From positions 72,655,884 through 72,719,883 of the forward strand of contig CM043944.1 in assembly GCA_014529385.2 (NCBI GenBank): DNA of 64,000 bases, read 5' to 3'. Numbering within the stretch: position 1 is the first letter of the stretch; each line of letters begins with the position of its first letter. The notes beneath the pieces are model-generated. The model saw only the letters and a program-made list of their open reading frames with translations. It did no database searches and was not told where the DNA came from. Shown here piece by piece: positions 1 to 10,558 of the stretch. The stretch comes from Adiantum capillus-veneris (taxonomy: Eukaryota; Streptophyta; Polypodiopsida; Polypodiales; Pteridaceae). A program made the translations under genes and the position numbers.

Positions 1-1
1 T

Positions 2-411
2 ACTACTGAAGCTGAGTATGTTGCAGCAAATGAGGCATGCAAAGAAGCTATTTGGCTTGGTGGATTGGTTGCAAACTTGGGAATCAAAGTAGATATGCCA
101 GAGTTATATTGTGATAGTCAAAGTGCTATACAATTGGCAAAGAATCGAGTGTTCCATTCGAAGACTAAGCATATTGATGTCAAATATCACTTCATTAGGG
201 AAGTACTTGAAGACAAGTAGATACAACTATTGAAGATCCACACCAAGGACAATCCTGCTGATCTACTCACAAAGGGACTTCCAGGAGAGGGCTTTGTGCA
301 TGTCATGAGTTATTGGGCATTGGATAGATGGCAGCCATGTAAATCTTTGTACATTTATGTTCATAGATTTACAGTTACTTAAAGTGCCACATTGGACTTT
401 AAGTGGGAGGT
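2..411 (+). pseudogene. Copia RNase H C-terminal fragment
   Basis: The window opens inside the RNase H end of a Ty1/Copia polyprotein. The reading frame from base 2 gives the family hallmarks: TTEAEYVAA, the catalytic-region block YCDSQSAIQLAKN, the HSKTKHIDVKYHF block and the closing ADLLTKGL. An in-frame TAG at about 218-220 interrupts it (after REVLEDK), so this copy is not functional as written. The frame then runs to a stop near 380. A purine-rich tract (AAGTGGGAGG, 401-410) follows immediately, which is the expected polypurine tract before the 3' LTR. The rest of the element lies to the left of the window. Confidence 0.9.
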
Positions 412-637
412 TGTTGGGATTAAAGCCCAAGTGGCCTCTTATGCGGATATGGCCGGCCGGCCGCCTAACTCACTTACCTCTAACTCTTTGTATATACTAA
501 CTTATACTTTGTGAATACTAAGGAATTGGGAGATAACCCTTCTAACAGTTCTCTGCGTACTGTACTGTACTGTGTAAGCTCACTGTGTGTGTGAGAGAGT
601 CGACCCACGGTCCGCTCCGCGAATTCAATAACCCACA
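412..637 (+). repeat. 3' LTR of the truncated Copia element
   Basis: It begins with TGTTGGGATT right after the polypurine tract and ends in an approximate inverted match (AACCCACA) near 637. About 226 bp is normal for a small Copia LTR. The right boundary is uncertain by a few bases, because the satellite downstream begins with the same ACCCACACCC string. The element therefore seems to have inserted into the satellite. No second LTR is visible to confirm the ends. Confidence 0.7.
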
Positions 638-2340
638 CCCTTGAGCTTAGGGGTCTTAGATTGTCTTATCGTATGTTGTGAGATCTTGTGGCCCTAGGAC
701 CATAGGGTGGCAATGTATAAGCTCAAGGGCCATACATTGCCTATGTTCCATTTGGAAAACCTATGGCCCTAGGGTCATGGGGTGGCAATATGTAAGCTCA
801 AGGGCCATAGGGTGCCACATGTCCCATATGGAGATCCTATGGCCCTAGGGCCATGGCTTCATTGGCATCTTGGCCACCCTTAAACCCACACCCTTGAGCT
901 TAGGGGCCTTAGGTTGTCTTATTGTATGTTGTGAGATCTTGTGGCCCAGGGCCATAGGGTGGCAATGTATAAGCTCAAGGGACATACATTGCCTATGTTC
1001 CATTTGGAAATCGTATGGCCGTAGGATCATGGGTTGGCAATGTATAAGCTCAAGGGCCATAGGGTGCCACATGTCCCATATGGAGATCCTATGGCCCTAG
1101 GATCATGGGTTGGCAATGTATAAGCTCAAGGGCCATAGGGTGCCACATGTCCCATATGGAGATCCTATGGCCCTAGGGCCATGGGGCTGCATTGACATCT
1201 TTGCCACCCTTGAACCCACACCCTTGAGCTTAGGGGTCTTAGATTGTCTTATTGTATGTGTGAGATCTTGTGGCCCTAGGGCCATAGGGTGGCAATGTAT
1301 AAGCTCAAGGGCCATACATTTCCTATGTTCCATTTGAAAATCCTATGGCCCTAGGGTCATGGGGTGGCAATGTATAAGCTCAAGGGCCATAGGGTTCCAC
1401 ATGTCCCATATGGAGATCCTATGGCCCTAGGGCCATGGAGATGCATTGATATCTTGGCCACCCTTGAACCCACACCCTTGAGCTTTGGGGCCTTAGGTTG
1501 TCTTATTGTATGTTTTGAGATCTTATGGTCCTAGGGCCATAGGGTGTCAATGTATAAGCTCAAGGGCCATACGTTGCCTACATTCCATTTGGAAATCCTA
1601 TGGCCCTAGGGTCATGGGGTGGCATTATGTAAGCTCAAGGGCCATAGGCTGCCACATGTCTTATACGGAGATCCTATGGCCCTAGGGCCATGGAGCTACA
1701 TTGACATCTTGGCCACCCTTGACATATTGGCCATAAGTTGTCTTTTTGTATGTTGTGAGATCTTGTGGCCTAAGGTCCATAGGGTGGCAATGTATAAGCT
1801 CAAGGGCCTTACGTTGTCCTATGCTCCATTTGGAAATCCTATGGCCCTAGGGCCATGGGGCTGCATTGACATCTTGGCCATCCTTTAACTCACACCCTTG
1901 GGCTTAGGGCCATAGGTTGTCTTTTTGTATGTTTTGAAGTCTTGTGGACCTAGGTCCATAGGGTGGCAATGTATAAACTCAAGGGTCATAGAAAATACTA
2001 TGGCCCTAGGGTCATGGGGTTGCAATGTATAAGCTCAAGGGCCATACATTGCTGTATGTTTCATTTGGAGATCCTATGGCCCTAGGGTCATGGGGTGGCA
2101 ATGTGTAATCTCAAGGGCCATAGAGTACCATATGTTCCAGATGGATATCCTATGGAACTCACACCCTTGGGCTTGGGGCCATAAATTATCTTCTTGTATC
2201 TTGTGAGATCTTGTGGCCTTAGGGTCATAGGGTGGCAACGTATAAACTCAAGGGCCACAAGTTGTCCTATGTTCCATTTGGAGATCCTATGGCCCTAGGG
2301 TCATGGGCTGCCAATGTATTGGGCCATACGATTCATGTAT
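631..2340. repeat. Tandem satellite with palindromic core
   Basis: A short unit of roughly 75-85 bp recurs throughout: GGCAATGTATAAGCTCAAGG, then a GGCCATAGGGTGCCACATG-type stretch, then the self-complementary TATGGCCCTAGGGCCATA. A second marker, ACCCACACCCTTGAGCTTAG, returns near 631, 884, 1214 and 1468, giving a higher-order period of about 253 bp, with one interval of about 330 bp that has gained a short unit. Copies decay towards the right. Long open frames occur on both strands only because the unit lacks stops in some frames; I do not call them genes. Confidence 0.9.
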
Positions 2341-2720
2341 TGGCATCTTCAAACTCTCATATAGCACCTTATGGCCATACGTCCATAGGATATATTTTGG
2401 CATAAGTTGAGAGGATGTATATATTGGCCATATGATGTTATGTACTTGTCGGGAAACACCCTATGGCCCTAAGGCCATAGGATGTATATTTTGGCATAAG
2501 TACAGAGGATGTATTTATTGGCCATATGAAGTTATATACTCGTCATGAAACACCCTATGGCCCTAAGGCCATAGGATGTATATATACTTGACATGAAACT
2601 CCGTGAGGTGATCTTGGGAAATCTATATGTCCTCTTCATGAAACACATAAATATATCACCCTATGGCCCTAAGGGCATAGGCTCTATATATACTTCTCAT
2701 GAAACACCTACATACATACT
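2341..2720. repeat. Diverged satellite-related repeats
   Basis: Four looser copies of a unit of about 90 bp carry CCCTATGGCCCTAAGGCCAT followed by AGGATGTATAT and a GGCATAAGT or GGCCATATGATG stretch. The palindromic half-sites are the same as in the satellite on the left, so this looks like an older, diverged edge of the same array. Bases 2721-2832 hold nothing I recognise. Confidence 0.7.
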
Positions 2721-2832
2721 TGTTATGCTTTGTATTGACACACTTGCTATGAAAATCAAGATACTCTGCAAGCGGTTTGTTTAACAAATATTCTTGCAAA
2801 TCTTCTTGGGTATGGCTAATTTCAATCATGGT

Positions 2833-4388
2833 GATAGAGTGTGCATGTTTGTAGCGACACAAAAGGCTGCCATTGGGACTGTATTTGAAAATAAATCCAA
2901 GTGCATATTGTTATGGGATGCTTATTAGGGAAGGCAATGTATCGGTGTCAGATGATTTGTGTTTTGAAAAGAAAGCACTCATCCCTTTTTCAACTATGAA
3001 TGCATTGACAGTGGGAGATGCTTTTCATAGTATTGTGAAATGGAGTAGTGGATTGTTGCAACATATAAATGAGATGAAAAACAAAGGGGCTTCTATGTTT
3101 GGAAGGATAAGAGGGTTCAACTTAGGGATGAAAGCAAAACACATGTAGTGTCCGAAGGGGTTGTCATGTATGTGTGTCTGTTTGAGTCGGTAAAATTTGC
3201 TGAGCTAGGTGAATATAACATTTATATTGATACCGAAACATCCTATGCAAATGAGGCTACTATTTCTACAGAAGCTAGTGTATGCAACATTAATCTAGTT
3301 TGTTGGCCTATCAAGAGAGTGACAACTATGGATGGAAAAACATTGTTATGCTATGAGGATCTACATGTTATGCATGCGTTACAAGACACATGCATTGAAT
3401 CAGCTTATTTGGTAGAGCCTATTTCAAAAAAGCGGAAATATTGCTTTGTAAATAGGAAGCCAAAAATGTCAGTGAAACCTTCTAAGAGATCCAATCAAGC
3501 ATCCCTAGCATCTGTCCAGCTTGTTTCAACCATAGATTGTTGTTCCAAAAGGTGTTGTCAATATGCCAATCGAGATAAGGTCATGGATATGTGCAATGAA
3601 TTTTGGGACAGAGTTTGCAAAATATAACAAACTATGTGTATGATACAATGTTGACTGCATGGCGTGAGAACAAAACAACTACAAAGACATGCTATGTGTT
3701 TTCTTTTAATGGCAGTGAGGTTTGCAGTAGAGCTTGGTACGAAATTCATGGCATTCCAAAAAATTCATTTTATCATTACCATGAACATTTTGAGAATGGG
3801 GTCAGACGCTCAATGCATAGTAATGATGGTGTCATGAGAAAAGGAAGAGACCATATAGAAATGGGAAGGTCATTGATGCGCTCTTTTGTTGATGAAAACT
3901 CAGAGAGAATTCCACATAAGAGTAGAACCATGGAAGATGGTACTAGGGAAACTTTGCGTGCAATACCAAACACGTACAAGCAAGTAGACGTTTTACATGA
4001 TGTCAATAAAACACTTGATAGTATGAGTCTCAAGACAATGTCTAGCACGACATTCAATAGGATTTGGAATACAGAGTTTGATAATGTGACTTTGACAAAA
4101 ACAAGTGAGTTCTCCAAATGTGTTGTGTGTAGTCGGATAAAGTCTCAATTAGAGTCAACAAAGGATGACGAGATGATTGCACGTTTGAAGGATGAACGTC
4201 GAATTCACATCTTACAACAAAAAAGTTGTAGGAATGTGCACTGCACCTCGCGTAATTTCTCCCAGTTGCAAGAGGATAAGTATTTATGCATTATAAATGA
4301 TAAAACGGATCAAAAAGAGACAGCAATACTTAGGTTGCGTGTGAACTCAAAAGATTATGCAAATGCATATCAATTGCAAGTATTTTAA
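2833..4388 (+). pseudogene. Transposase-like gene, N-terminal half (DUF7869-like)
   Basis: Coding sequence is spread over several frames: GDRVCMFVATQKAAIGTVFE from 2833, then about 3090-3627, then 3603-4388, with a frameshift between about 3599 and 3627. Recognisable features are a Cys-rich patch (CCSKRCCQYA), a WREN...CYVFSFNGSEVCSRAW block and a zinc-site-like CVVCSRIKSQL after an STTFNRIWNTEF block. These resemble, in order, the N-terminal half of large eukaryotic transposase-like proteins carrying a DUF7869 RNase-H fold. The catalytic half is missing: the frame ends where an opposite-strand Gypsy fragment begins. There is no convincing ATG start. The family assignment is from memory and moderate; the pseudogene status is clear. 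Confidence 0.55.
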
Positions 4389-4885
4389 CTCTTGTTGCAA
4401 ATCAAAAGGATCATTATCATGTTTCCTCTTGAACATCTTGATTATTTTGCTTGCAATGGGAATTTTAAGCTGTATTCCATCAAAATCCCTTAAATAATAT
4501 GTAGCATTTCTATGCACATGTTTGACAACATAAGAATCAAACCACCTTTTTGCAAATTTTCTTTGTGTGGTGTGCTGGTTGTCAAGGCTACTTTCATACA
4601 TTAGGACCCAATCACCCTCTTCAATAGGCTTTGGTATAAGCCTATTTCTTTTACCAAAACTATCTGTCTTTTTTAGCCTTGCATCCTTCAATCAAGCTTT
4701 TGCAATGTCTATGTCTTCCTGTCTTCTTTCCAGTTGCTTTATACGCAAAGCAAGTAGATTTTCTCTACTTACACCATCTTCCCAAGGTAACATATTCCAA
4801 GTAGGAACTACATCCTAAATTGGCATGACTGGCTTCTGTCCATACATCAATTCAGTAGTAGGCATGTAACCAGGCACTTAGATAT
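4347..4885 (-). pseudogene. Gypsy integrase C-terminal fragment
   Basis: Read on the minus strand from 4885, the sequence gives GYMPTTELMYGQKPVMP and WNMLPWEDGVSRENLL. An in-frame stop then precedes the LKDARLKKTD stretch, followed by the typical Ty3/Gypsy integrase tail: EEGDWVLMYESSLDNQHTTQ, then KFAKRWFDSYVVKHVHRNAT and a closing RDFDG...IPIASKIIKMFKR. Two stops break it, near the LPI*DVV and AKA*LKD positions. It is cut on the right by the 5' LTR of Copia element F and abuts the transposase-like pseudogene on the left. Confidence 0.85.
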
Positions 4886-5030
4886 TGTTGGAGCTATATA
4901 TAGCGCACTCTACTCAACTTGGTCTCACCTATATATTTGTATCTTGTCCTCAATATGAATCAGTCTTTGGGAGCATGCATGGTGTGTCTCTTGTCTCGTC
5001 TCTCTCTCTCTTTCTCTCTACATCTCAACA
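4886..5030 (+). repeat. 5' LTR of Copia F
   Basis: Starts TGTTGGAGCTATATATAG and ends CATCTCAACA, immediately before the primer-binding site. It is 145 bp long and carries a CT-rich tract near its end. Its match in element G (12676-12846, opposite orientation) shares the same string with a longer (GA)n/(TA)n tract. Confidence 0.9.
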
Positions 5031-5043
5031 TGGTATCAGAGCG
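5031..5043 (+). other. Primer-binding site (initiator tRNA-Met)
   Basis: TGGTATCAGAGCG directly follows the LTR end. TGGTATCAGAGC is the standard plant Copia site complementary to the 3' end of initiator tRNA-Met, and it fixes the LTR boundary and the strand of element F. Confidence 0.92.
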
Positions 5044-5405
5044 GTAAAAATCACGCGCCAATTCAATTCATGGTGACAAAATAGTATGCCTATGAAATTC
5101 GCATGTAAGATTCAAAATTTCTACAAATTTTATTTTTTAGCATTGATTCTTGTTAACTGTGGTTGTTTTGTGTTAAGAAGAATATGATTAGTATTTTGTG
5201 TGGTGTTTGTTGCTAATCAATATAATGAATCGTTGATTACGTTTTCTTGTTGATTTTTTTTTGACACCCTGAACTTCATCTCAATTTTTGGGGGTCTTCT
5301 GCTCAAAATTTGGAGAAACAAGAAAAGAACCATGGAGCGTTGTATACATGGACTTATCATCCAAAACTTGTTCCTCTCCTTGAGATCATCGATTTGAGTT
5401 CTAGG

Positions 5406-5464
5406 TGTTGGTGCAATTGGAGCTATGTAACCATGGCGGTGCAGGGAAGAAGATCCAGCAGAAG

Positions 5465-5509
<45 letters not shown>

Positions 5510-5667
5510 CGACACAGGAAAAACTCACGCTATGATTGAATTTCTTAAAGTGTAAAAACCTTACAAGTATAAAAATAGCCAAAACTTTCCATGCAAGACT
5601 TGAGCTCTAAGTGAAGCTAACTTGCATGCTATAGGGGACAATGCCCACGGGCTTGACATATCTAACA
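5406..5667 (-). repeat. 3' LTR of element E
   Basis: About 262 bp. It contains a (GA)n run of about 40 bp (about 5467-5506) that is shorter than in the partner LTR. Otherwise it is nearly identical to 7703-7994. Confidence 0.92.
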
Positions 5668-6035
5668 ATGCCTCCCTCAAGCCCGAACTAGGACAAGCAA
5701 CTCATGATACCTCGAGTTTTTGGTATACTCGTCAACCATGAGTTTTAGGTTTTCTCACAACCAAGGATTTTTGGTTTATCCATAACCTGGTGCTAGGTCA
5801 GTAACCCCCCCTTGAACAGATAGTGTGTAGGTCAAAAAAATTAGCTACCAAAAGTGGAGTTTTTGGTTCACTGCCAAACCTTGGGTTTAAGGTGTACCCA
5901 GTAACCTCATGAGGAGCGGACAAAATGGTACTTGAGAACAAAAAACTGATAAATTGGGAGGTCTTACCACTTATGGGTGGCAGTGTCTATAGCCCGTACA
6001 ATTTATTTTGACTAAATAACATGAAAAGAGTTGAT

Positions 6036-6935
6036 CTAATAAATTTCCTCATCAACGGAATATATTGGAGATTCAGTGTCTCCCTCAACCACATGAATTT
6101 GAGTTTTACCCTTTTGAAAGCACTTATTTGATGGATGATTTGTTTTACCACAGTGAACACAAGGATTCTTCTTGAAACAGTCTTTCGTCTGATGATTGTT
6201 GCGCCCACAAATGGCACAAGTTTTGGTTCCATTGAATGGTCGAGATGAAGCTGCTGTAGCAGCACATTTAGTGACTGTATATGCATTGGAAGTATCAGAA
6301 GAACTGGTGGGTGACACGGCATTCGAGACTGTATATGCCCTGGGAATAATAGTAGAATTGGTACTAGGTACCCTGCGTTCTTCTTCCTGCAATGAATTGA
6401 TGATACCATCCAAGGAGGGCAACGGATCTTTCTCTTTTAAAACAGTAACAATTTGATGAAATTTGTCAGTCAAACTTTTTAACAAAATGGCTATGAGATC
6501 TTCTTCTGTTACTGAAGCTTCGACATAAACAAGTTGAGTTCTAATACTCTTCAGTCTATTGGCTAAAGCTGCAATATTTTCATCTTCACACATGCGGATG
6601 GAATATAATTCCATTTTTAAACTCATTTTTGAATACTTAGCTTTGGCACCGAAAAGCTTCTCTAACTCTATCCAAGCAGCACTTGAAGAATCGACATCAT
6701 CCAAGTAATGAATAAAATCATCTTCTAAGGAGGTTAGGATAATACCAAAAGCTTGTTCGTCTTTCCTCTGTAGCTCAGCAGATAGTGCCCTTGTAACTGC
6801 AACGGATGTGCCGGACTCGTCGGCTGCGAGAGGCTTGACCACATTCCAAAGATTTTTCCGCATCAGATAACCTTTGACTTTAATTTGCCAGGTATGGAAA
6901 CCAGATCCGTTGAATTTATCCACCTTCGAAGCCAT
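6036..6935 (-). CDS. Gag polyprotein of element E
   Basis: An uninterrupted 299-residue Copia-type Gag, starting at the first ATG after the leader. The N-terminus (MASKVDKFNGSGFHTWQIK) is the family's nucleic-acid-facing start, followed by the UBN2-like capsid region with YLMRKNLWNVV, AWIELEKLF and LLKSLTDKFHQIV (roughly residues 20-190). Two CCHC zinc knuckles lie near residues 240-275: CAICGRNNHQTKDC and CVHCGKTNHPSNKC, both exact C-x2-C-x4-H-x4-C. The frame ends without protease. The product would form particles and bind RNA but must rely on other elements for reverse transcription and integration. Intactness suggests recent or ongoing function. The 3' LTR lies 370 bp beyond the stop. Confidence 0.9.
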   Translation of the reverse strand: MASKVDKFNGSGFHTWQIKVKGYLMRKNLWNVVKPLAADESGTSVAVTRALSAELQRKDEQAFGIILTSLEDDFIHYLDDVDSSSAAWIELEKLFGAKAKYSKMSLKMELYSIRMCEDENIAALANRLKSIRTQLVYVEASVTEEDLIAILLKSLTDKFHQIVTVLKEKDPLPSLDGIINSLQEEERRVPSTNSTIIPRAYTVSNAVSPTSSSDTSNAYTVTKCAATAASSRPFNGTKTCAICGRNNHQTKDCFKKNPCVHCGKTNHPSNKCFQKGKTQIHVVEGDTESPIYSVDEEIY

Positions 6936-7689
6936 ATTTGAAGCTTTATAGCTTTTGATTTGACGTCGTTTGAATTGTGCTCCGAGTCAGGGGTTTGTTT
7001 GATATTGAATTGCAGAGCCGAACAAGAATCTCTTTATGTGTGAAAAACACTAACAAGGGACCATGTGGCTAGCAGCCTTTTGATATGCTCGCAAAACTGC
7101 CAAAAAATTTGACCAAAACTATGTTGGATTGCAATACAAACTGCCAAATGATAGTAGCATTTTGAAATGCATTCTCAGTGGCTCAATGATCTGCAGCAGC
7201 ATTTTGATATGCAAGTAAAAGAGAGATCGCATCTACTACAATTGGATAGACAGCATCTCAATATGCTTGCAAAACTGTCCAAAAGCCTTCAATGCCTTTT
7301 GAGATGCAAGGATCTCACCGCCTTGTAAAACTGCTGCAAGAAGCACAACGTTTTGAGATGCTTGCGAAACTGTGGAGTATTGCTGCCTTTTATAGTGGCG
7401 TTTTGAGATGCTATTTTCGCTGACAAGTTGAGCTTGCGACCTGGCGTAACCCCCCAGATGCAGCGTTTTGATATGCTGTTGGAGGCACCGCCTAGGGTTG
7501 TCTCTGACACTACGTACTGCTCCAACAATGGCGTGCTAAGTTGTCACTGCAAGTGCTGAGTTCTCTTGCATTTTGAGATGCCCGCAGAAGCACCTGCCTG
7601 TGATGAGGTCCACCTTGCCTAGGGCATCCACTGCAGCACTCAGCGTCTTGATATGCTACGCCTTTCCTTGCCCGCCTGAGAGCCTGATG
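6936..7689 (-). promoter_or_regulatory. Element E leader with a dispersed 11-mer
   Basis: The 5' untranslated leader between primer site and gag. On the plus strand the string TTTTGAKATGC (K = G or T), or a one-base variant, recurs about ten times, near 7077, 7160, 7201, 7255, 7296, 7350, 7398, 7464, 7568 and 7647, at irregular 40-100 bp spacing. No protein-coding frame explains it. An RNA-level role such as packaging or dimerisation is only a guess. Confidence 0.6.
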
Positions 7690-7702
7690 CTCTGATACCA
7701 GT

Positions 7703-7761
7703 TGTTGGTGCAATTGGAGCTATGTAACCATGGCGGTGCAGGGAAGAAGATCCAACAGAAG

Positions 7762-7836
<75 letters not shown>

Positions 7837-7994
7837 CGACATAGGAAAAACTCACGCTATGATTGAATTTCTTAAAGTGTAAAAACCTTACAAGAATAAA
7901 AATAGCCAAAACTTTCCATGCAAGACTTGAGCTCTAAGTGAAGCTAACTTGCATGCTATAGGGGACAATGCCCACGGGCTTGACATATGTAACA
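7703..7994 (-). repeat. 5' LTR of element E
   Basis: About 292 bp, TGTTGG...TAACA. The (GA)n run is about 68 bp (about 7765-7832), which explains the length difference from the 3' LTR. The primer site lies directly to its left on the minus strand. Confidence 0.92.
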
Positions 7995-8284
7995 CTAGGT
8001 TTGCGTCAATCGGAGTTCGCAACCGAAAGTTATGTTGCTTTTACTACAATTGAGCTTGACGTAGCTTTCGTCCTCGTGCGTCTTCGTGAAGCGTCCGCGA
8101 TCGTTTTTTAATTTTGGAGTCAACTTTTTCGAGAAAATCTAGCGTTTTTCTATTCATATTTTGGCCGTCAATCTTGCGTCTCATGTCACTCTATTTTGAG
8201 GACTCTTTTATTATTAACGTCTCCTTCTCTCTGCTTTTTGGGGTGACGTCTCTCACATCTTCGGACATTTATTGAGCATCCTTC

Positions 8285-9002
8285 TTGCGTTTATTGTTGA
8301 CAGAACACAGTCGTCATATTTCTCTCATTCTCAATTGCAGCCTTCACCATATATGGTGTGCAAATTTTGTGATCTTATCTTATACGTCTTCTCGGAACAA
8401 GATATGGCTATTGACTATTCTCGTCAACATCTTTCCTTCTGGCCAGCCTTCTGTTCCTCCTTTCCAAGGCCAAGGATTTCCAGGCTCGAAAGCAAAGATG
8501 TTGTTAATTCATGAAGGTGATGAAATCTTTGATTTTGTCCTTGGAAATTGTGTTTGTCCGCCTCAGCCTAGTGATACAGATCATGATAATGTGCTTTCAC
8601 TGAAGGACCTATATTTGAAGAATAGAATGTTGCGTATACGGACTGGCAACGACATGATAAAGCAGCACGTCGGTTTATTCTTTCTTCTCTTACTGATTCC
8701 CTTTTGCTTGTATGAATTGCTTACTTCCCCACGACGTATGGAAGTACCTTATTGCAAACTTTCAAAAGAAATATGTTACAAAAATACTTTATTTGAGAGG
8801 GTTGCTTAACAAGTTACAATATGAAGTTGGTACTACCATGATGGATGATCCTTGCTGTGTTGTCGGTGATCCTGTTCCACAAAAACAACTGATTACATTT
8901 CTTTTTGATACGGTGAAGGACTTCTCTTATGATAACATTGTTACTATTCTCTCCAATAAAGATGGTATGGATTTTAAACCAAGCCTACATTTCTTTAATT
9001 GA
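8285..9002 (+). pseudogene. Copia F gag, N-terminal part
   Basis: Broken Gag. Frames alternate between about 8450 and 9000 and together give the capsid-type blocks PPFQGQGFPGSKAK, CPPQPSDTDHD, VWKYLIANFQKKYVTK and LLNKLQYEVGTTM, then VGDPVPQKQLITFLF and DNIVTILSN, which are the usual UBN2 Gag hallmarks. At least two frameshifts and a terminal stop at 9000-9002 make it non-functional. The start codon cannot be fixed. Confidence 0.75.
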
Positions 9003-9179
9003 ATACTCTCAATGTTAAGAATGTCATAATGCTAGTCATGATACAACTATGATTTCATAAGAGGAGACCGAGTCACAACAGATGGAACGTAATTTTTATG
9101 CTTGAAGGCGTCCATTTCAACGAAGAAACATCAGAGGTGGTCGTCGCGGTAATGTTTTCTCTTGTCTCAAATTTTTTAA

Positions 9180-9651
9180 TAAGCAATGTTCTTACTGTAA
9201 CAGAAATGGTCATACTGAAGATGATTGTTGGGCATGTCAATATGATGAAGAACATAATATTACCATGAAACAACCACGTTTATTTAGAGACTCTTCTTCT
9301 TCTTCTTGTGAATATTGTGGACGATCTTATCATCCCACTCATATGTGCTATAAGTGTCAACTCGACACAGATCGTAATAGAGCATATGCTACTGAATATC
9401 GAAACAATATTGTACCGGAAACAAGTTTCATCCTATGTTCAGTTGCTCTAGATAGAATACTTCATGTATGTGATGGATCACTTTTTATTGTCGATTCTGG
9501 TGCTACAAGAAATATGACATATCAGTCTAAGTGGCTCCATAACTATCATCCACTACCAGTTCAACGTGTTCTTTATCTTGCTGATGATATGACTTGTCAA
9601 GTAAAGGGTATTGGAGACTTATATCTTGGTACCTTATCTTCTTCCACTTGA
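9180..9651 (+). pseudogene. Copia F zinc knuckles and protease start
   Basis: Two zinc-knuckle-like motifs (CSYCNRNGHTEDDC and CEYCGRSYHPTHMC) precede the retroviral-type aspartic protease active site FIVDSGATRNMT (D-S-G) around 9490. The protease frame ends in a stop at 9649-9651; related sequence continues in broken form to about 9840 (LLSVSRLVDLGLIVGF-type block). Confidence 0.82.
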
Positions 9652-9859
9652 TTTTTTCGAGGAGTATTACATGTACCAGATCTTCAACGTAATCTTCTTT
9701 CAGTTTCTAGACTTGTTGATCTTGGTCTAATTGTTGGATTTGATCATACCAAATGCCAAATTGAGAAATATTGACAGATTATAGCCCCTGCTCGTCGAAA
9801 CAGTAATTTGTTTGAACTCTGTCTCAACGATGTTGTGGCAAATGTTGCACTGCTCTAGG

Positions 9860-10558
9860 TCATCATGATTGCAAAGTATGGCATCACCATGTTGTTAATA
9901 ATAGTTTCTCAAAACTCCTTGATCTTCAGTGTCGTGATCTTGTTCATGGCATGGATCTTAAATGCCATCCCCATATGGGAATTTGTGAGTTTTGTGCTCT
10001 TGGGAAACATAATCGTAAAACCTTTCCTCTTTCAAATACAACTCATTCTCATGACATATTGGATCTTGTTCATACTGATATATGTGGACCTCTACCTTCT
10101 TCGAGATCACTATATCACTACTTCTTTACTTTCATTGATGATTTCTCACCGCATACGACTGTATTTCTACTTAGACAAAAATCTGAGGCCTTATCTGTTT
10201 TCAAAAAATTCCACAAGGCTGCAGAACTTCAAACTGGTAGTTACCTTAAGAAGCTTCGTAGTGACAATGGAGGTGAATATGTTTCACGAGAGTTTATGAT
10301 TTACTATGATGATAGTGGAATATATCATGAACACGCTATTTCATATTCACCTCAGCAGAACGGCGTTGCTGAACAAAAGGATTGCACTATCCTCAATGCT
10401 GTAAGATGTATGCTGGTTCACTCTGGTTTATCTCGTGTTTTCTGGGCTGAAGTTACTTTAAAAACATTATTTATCTAGAATCATCTTCCTACTACTGCAC
10501 CCTCTAGTAAGATACTCATCACATCATGGACAAGTGACATTCCTTCTGTATCTCATTT
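9860..10558 (+). pseudogene. Copia F integrase
   Basis: The clean part is 9951-10478. It contains the GAG_pre-integrase CEFCALGKHNRKTF zinc half, the first catalytic Asp in DLVHTDICGPLP, the second in LKKLRSDNGGEYVS, and the third motif YSPQQNGVAEQKD, where the usual N/R following E is altered but the catalytic Glu is kept. A TAG ends the frame at 10476-10478; homologous sequence goes on through APSSK...SDIPSVSHF with another stop near 10561. Confidence 0.85.

Larger units (their letters stand above)
5406..7994 (-). mobile_element. Gag-only LTR element E (TR-GAG type), complete
   Basis: A complete 2.6-kb element inserted in the leader of Copia F. Both LTRs start TGTTGG and end TAACA. The flanking CTAGG at 5401-5405 and 7995-7999 is a perfect 5-bp target-site duplication. 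On the minus strand the order is LTR, primer site (RC at about 7690-7700, CTCTGATACCA), leader, intact gag, polypurine tract (TTGAGGGAGGCAT, just right of 5667) and LTR. There is no protease, integrase or polymerase, which matches the published TR-GAG class of non-autonomous elements. Outside the microsatellite the two LTRs differ at only about four positions by eye, so the insertion is fairly young. Confidence 0.92.

Noticed and set aside
845-1890. Open frames of 75-90 codons on both strands in the satellite
   Set aside because: They repeat the satellite unit, occur on both strands at once and have no start context or homology.
2593-2862. Two overlapping short frames after the satellite
   Set aside because: Overlap on opposite strands, no homology, and the plus frame arises from satellite-derived sequence.
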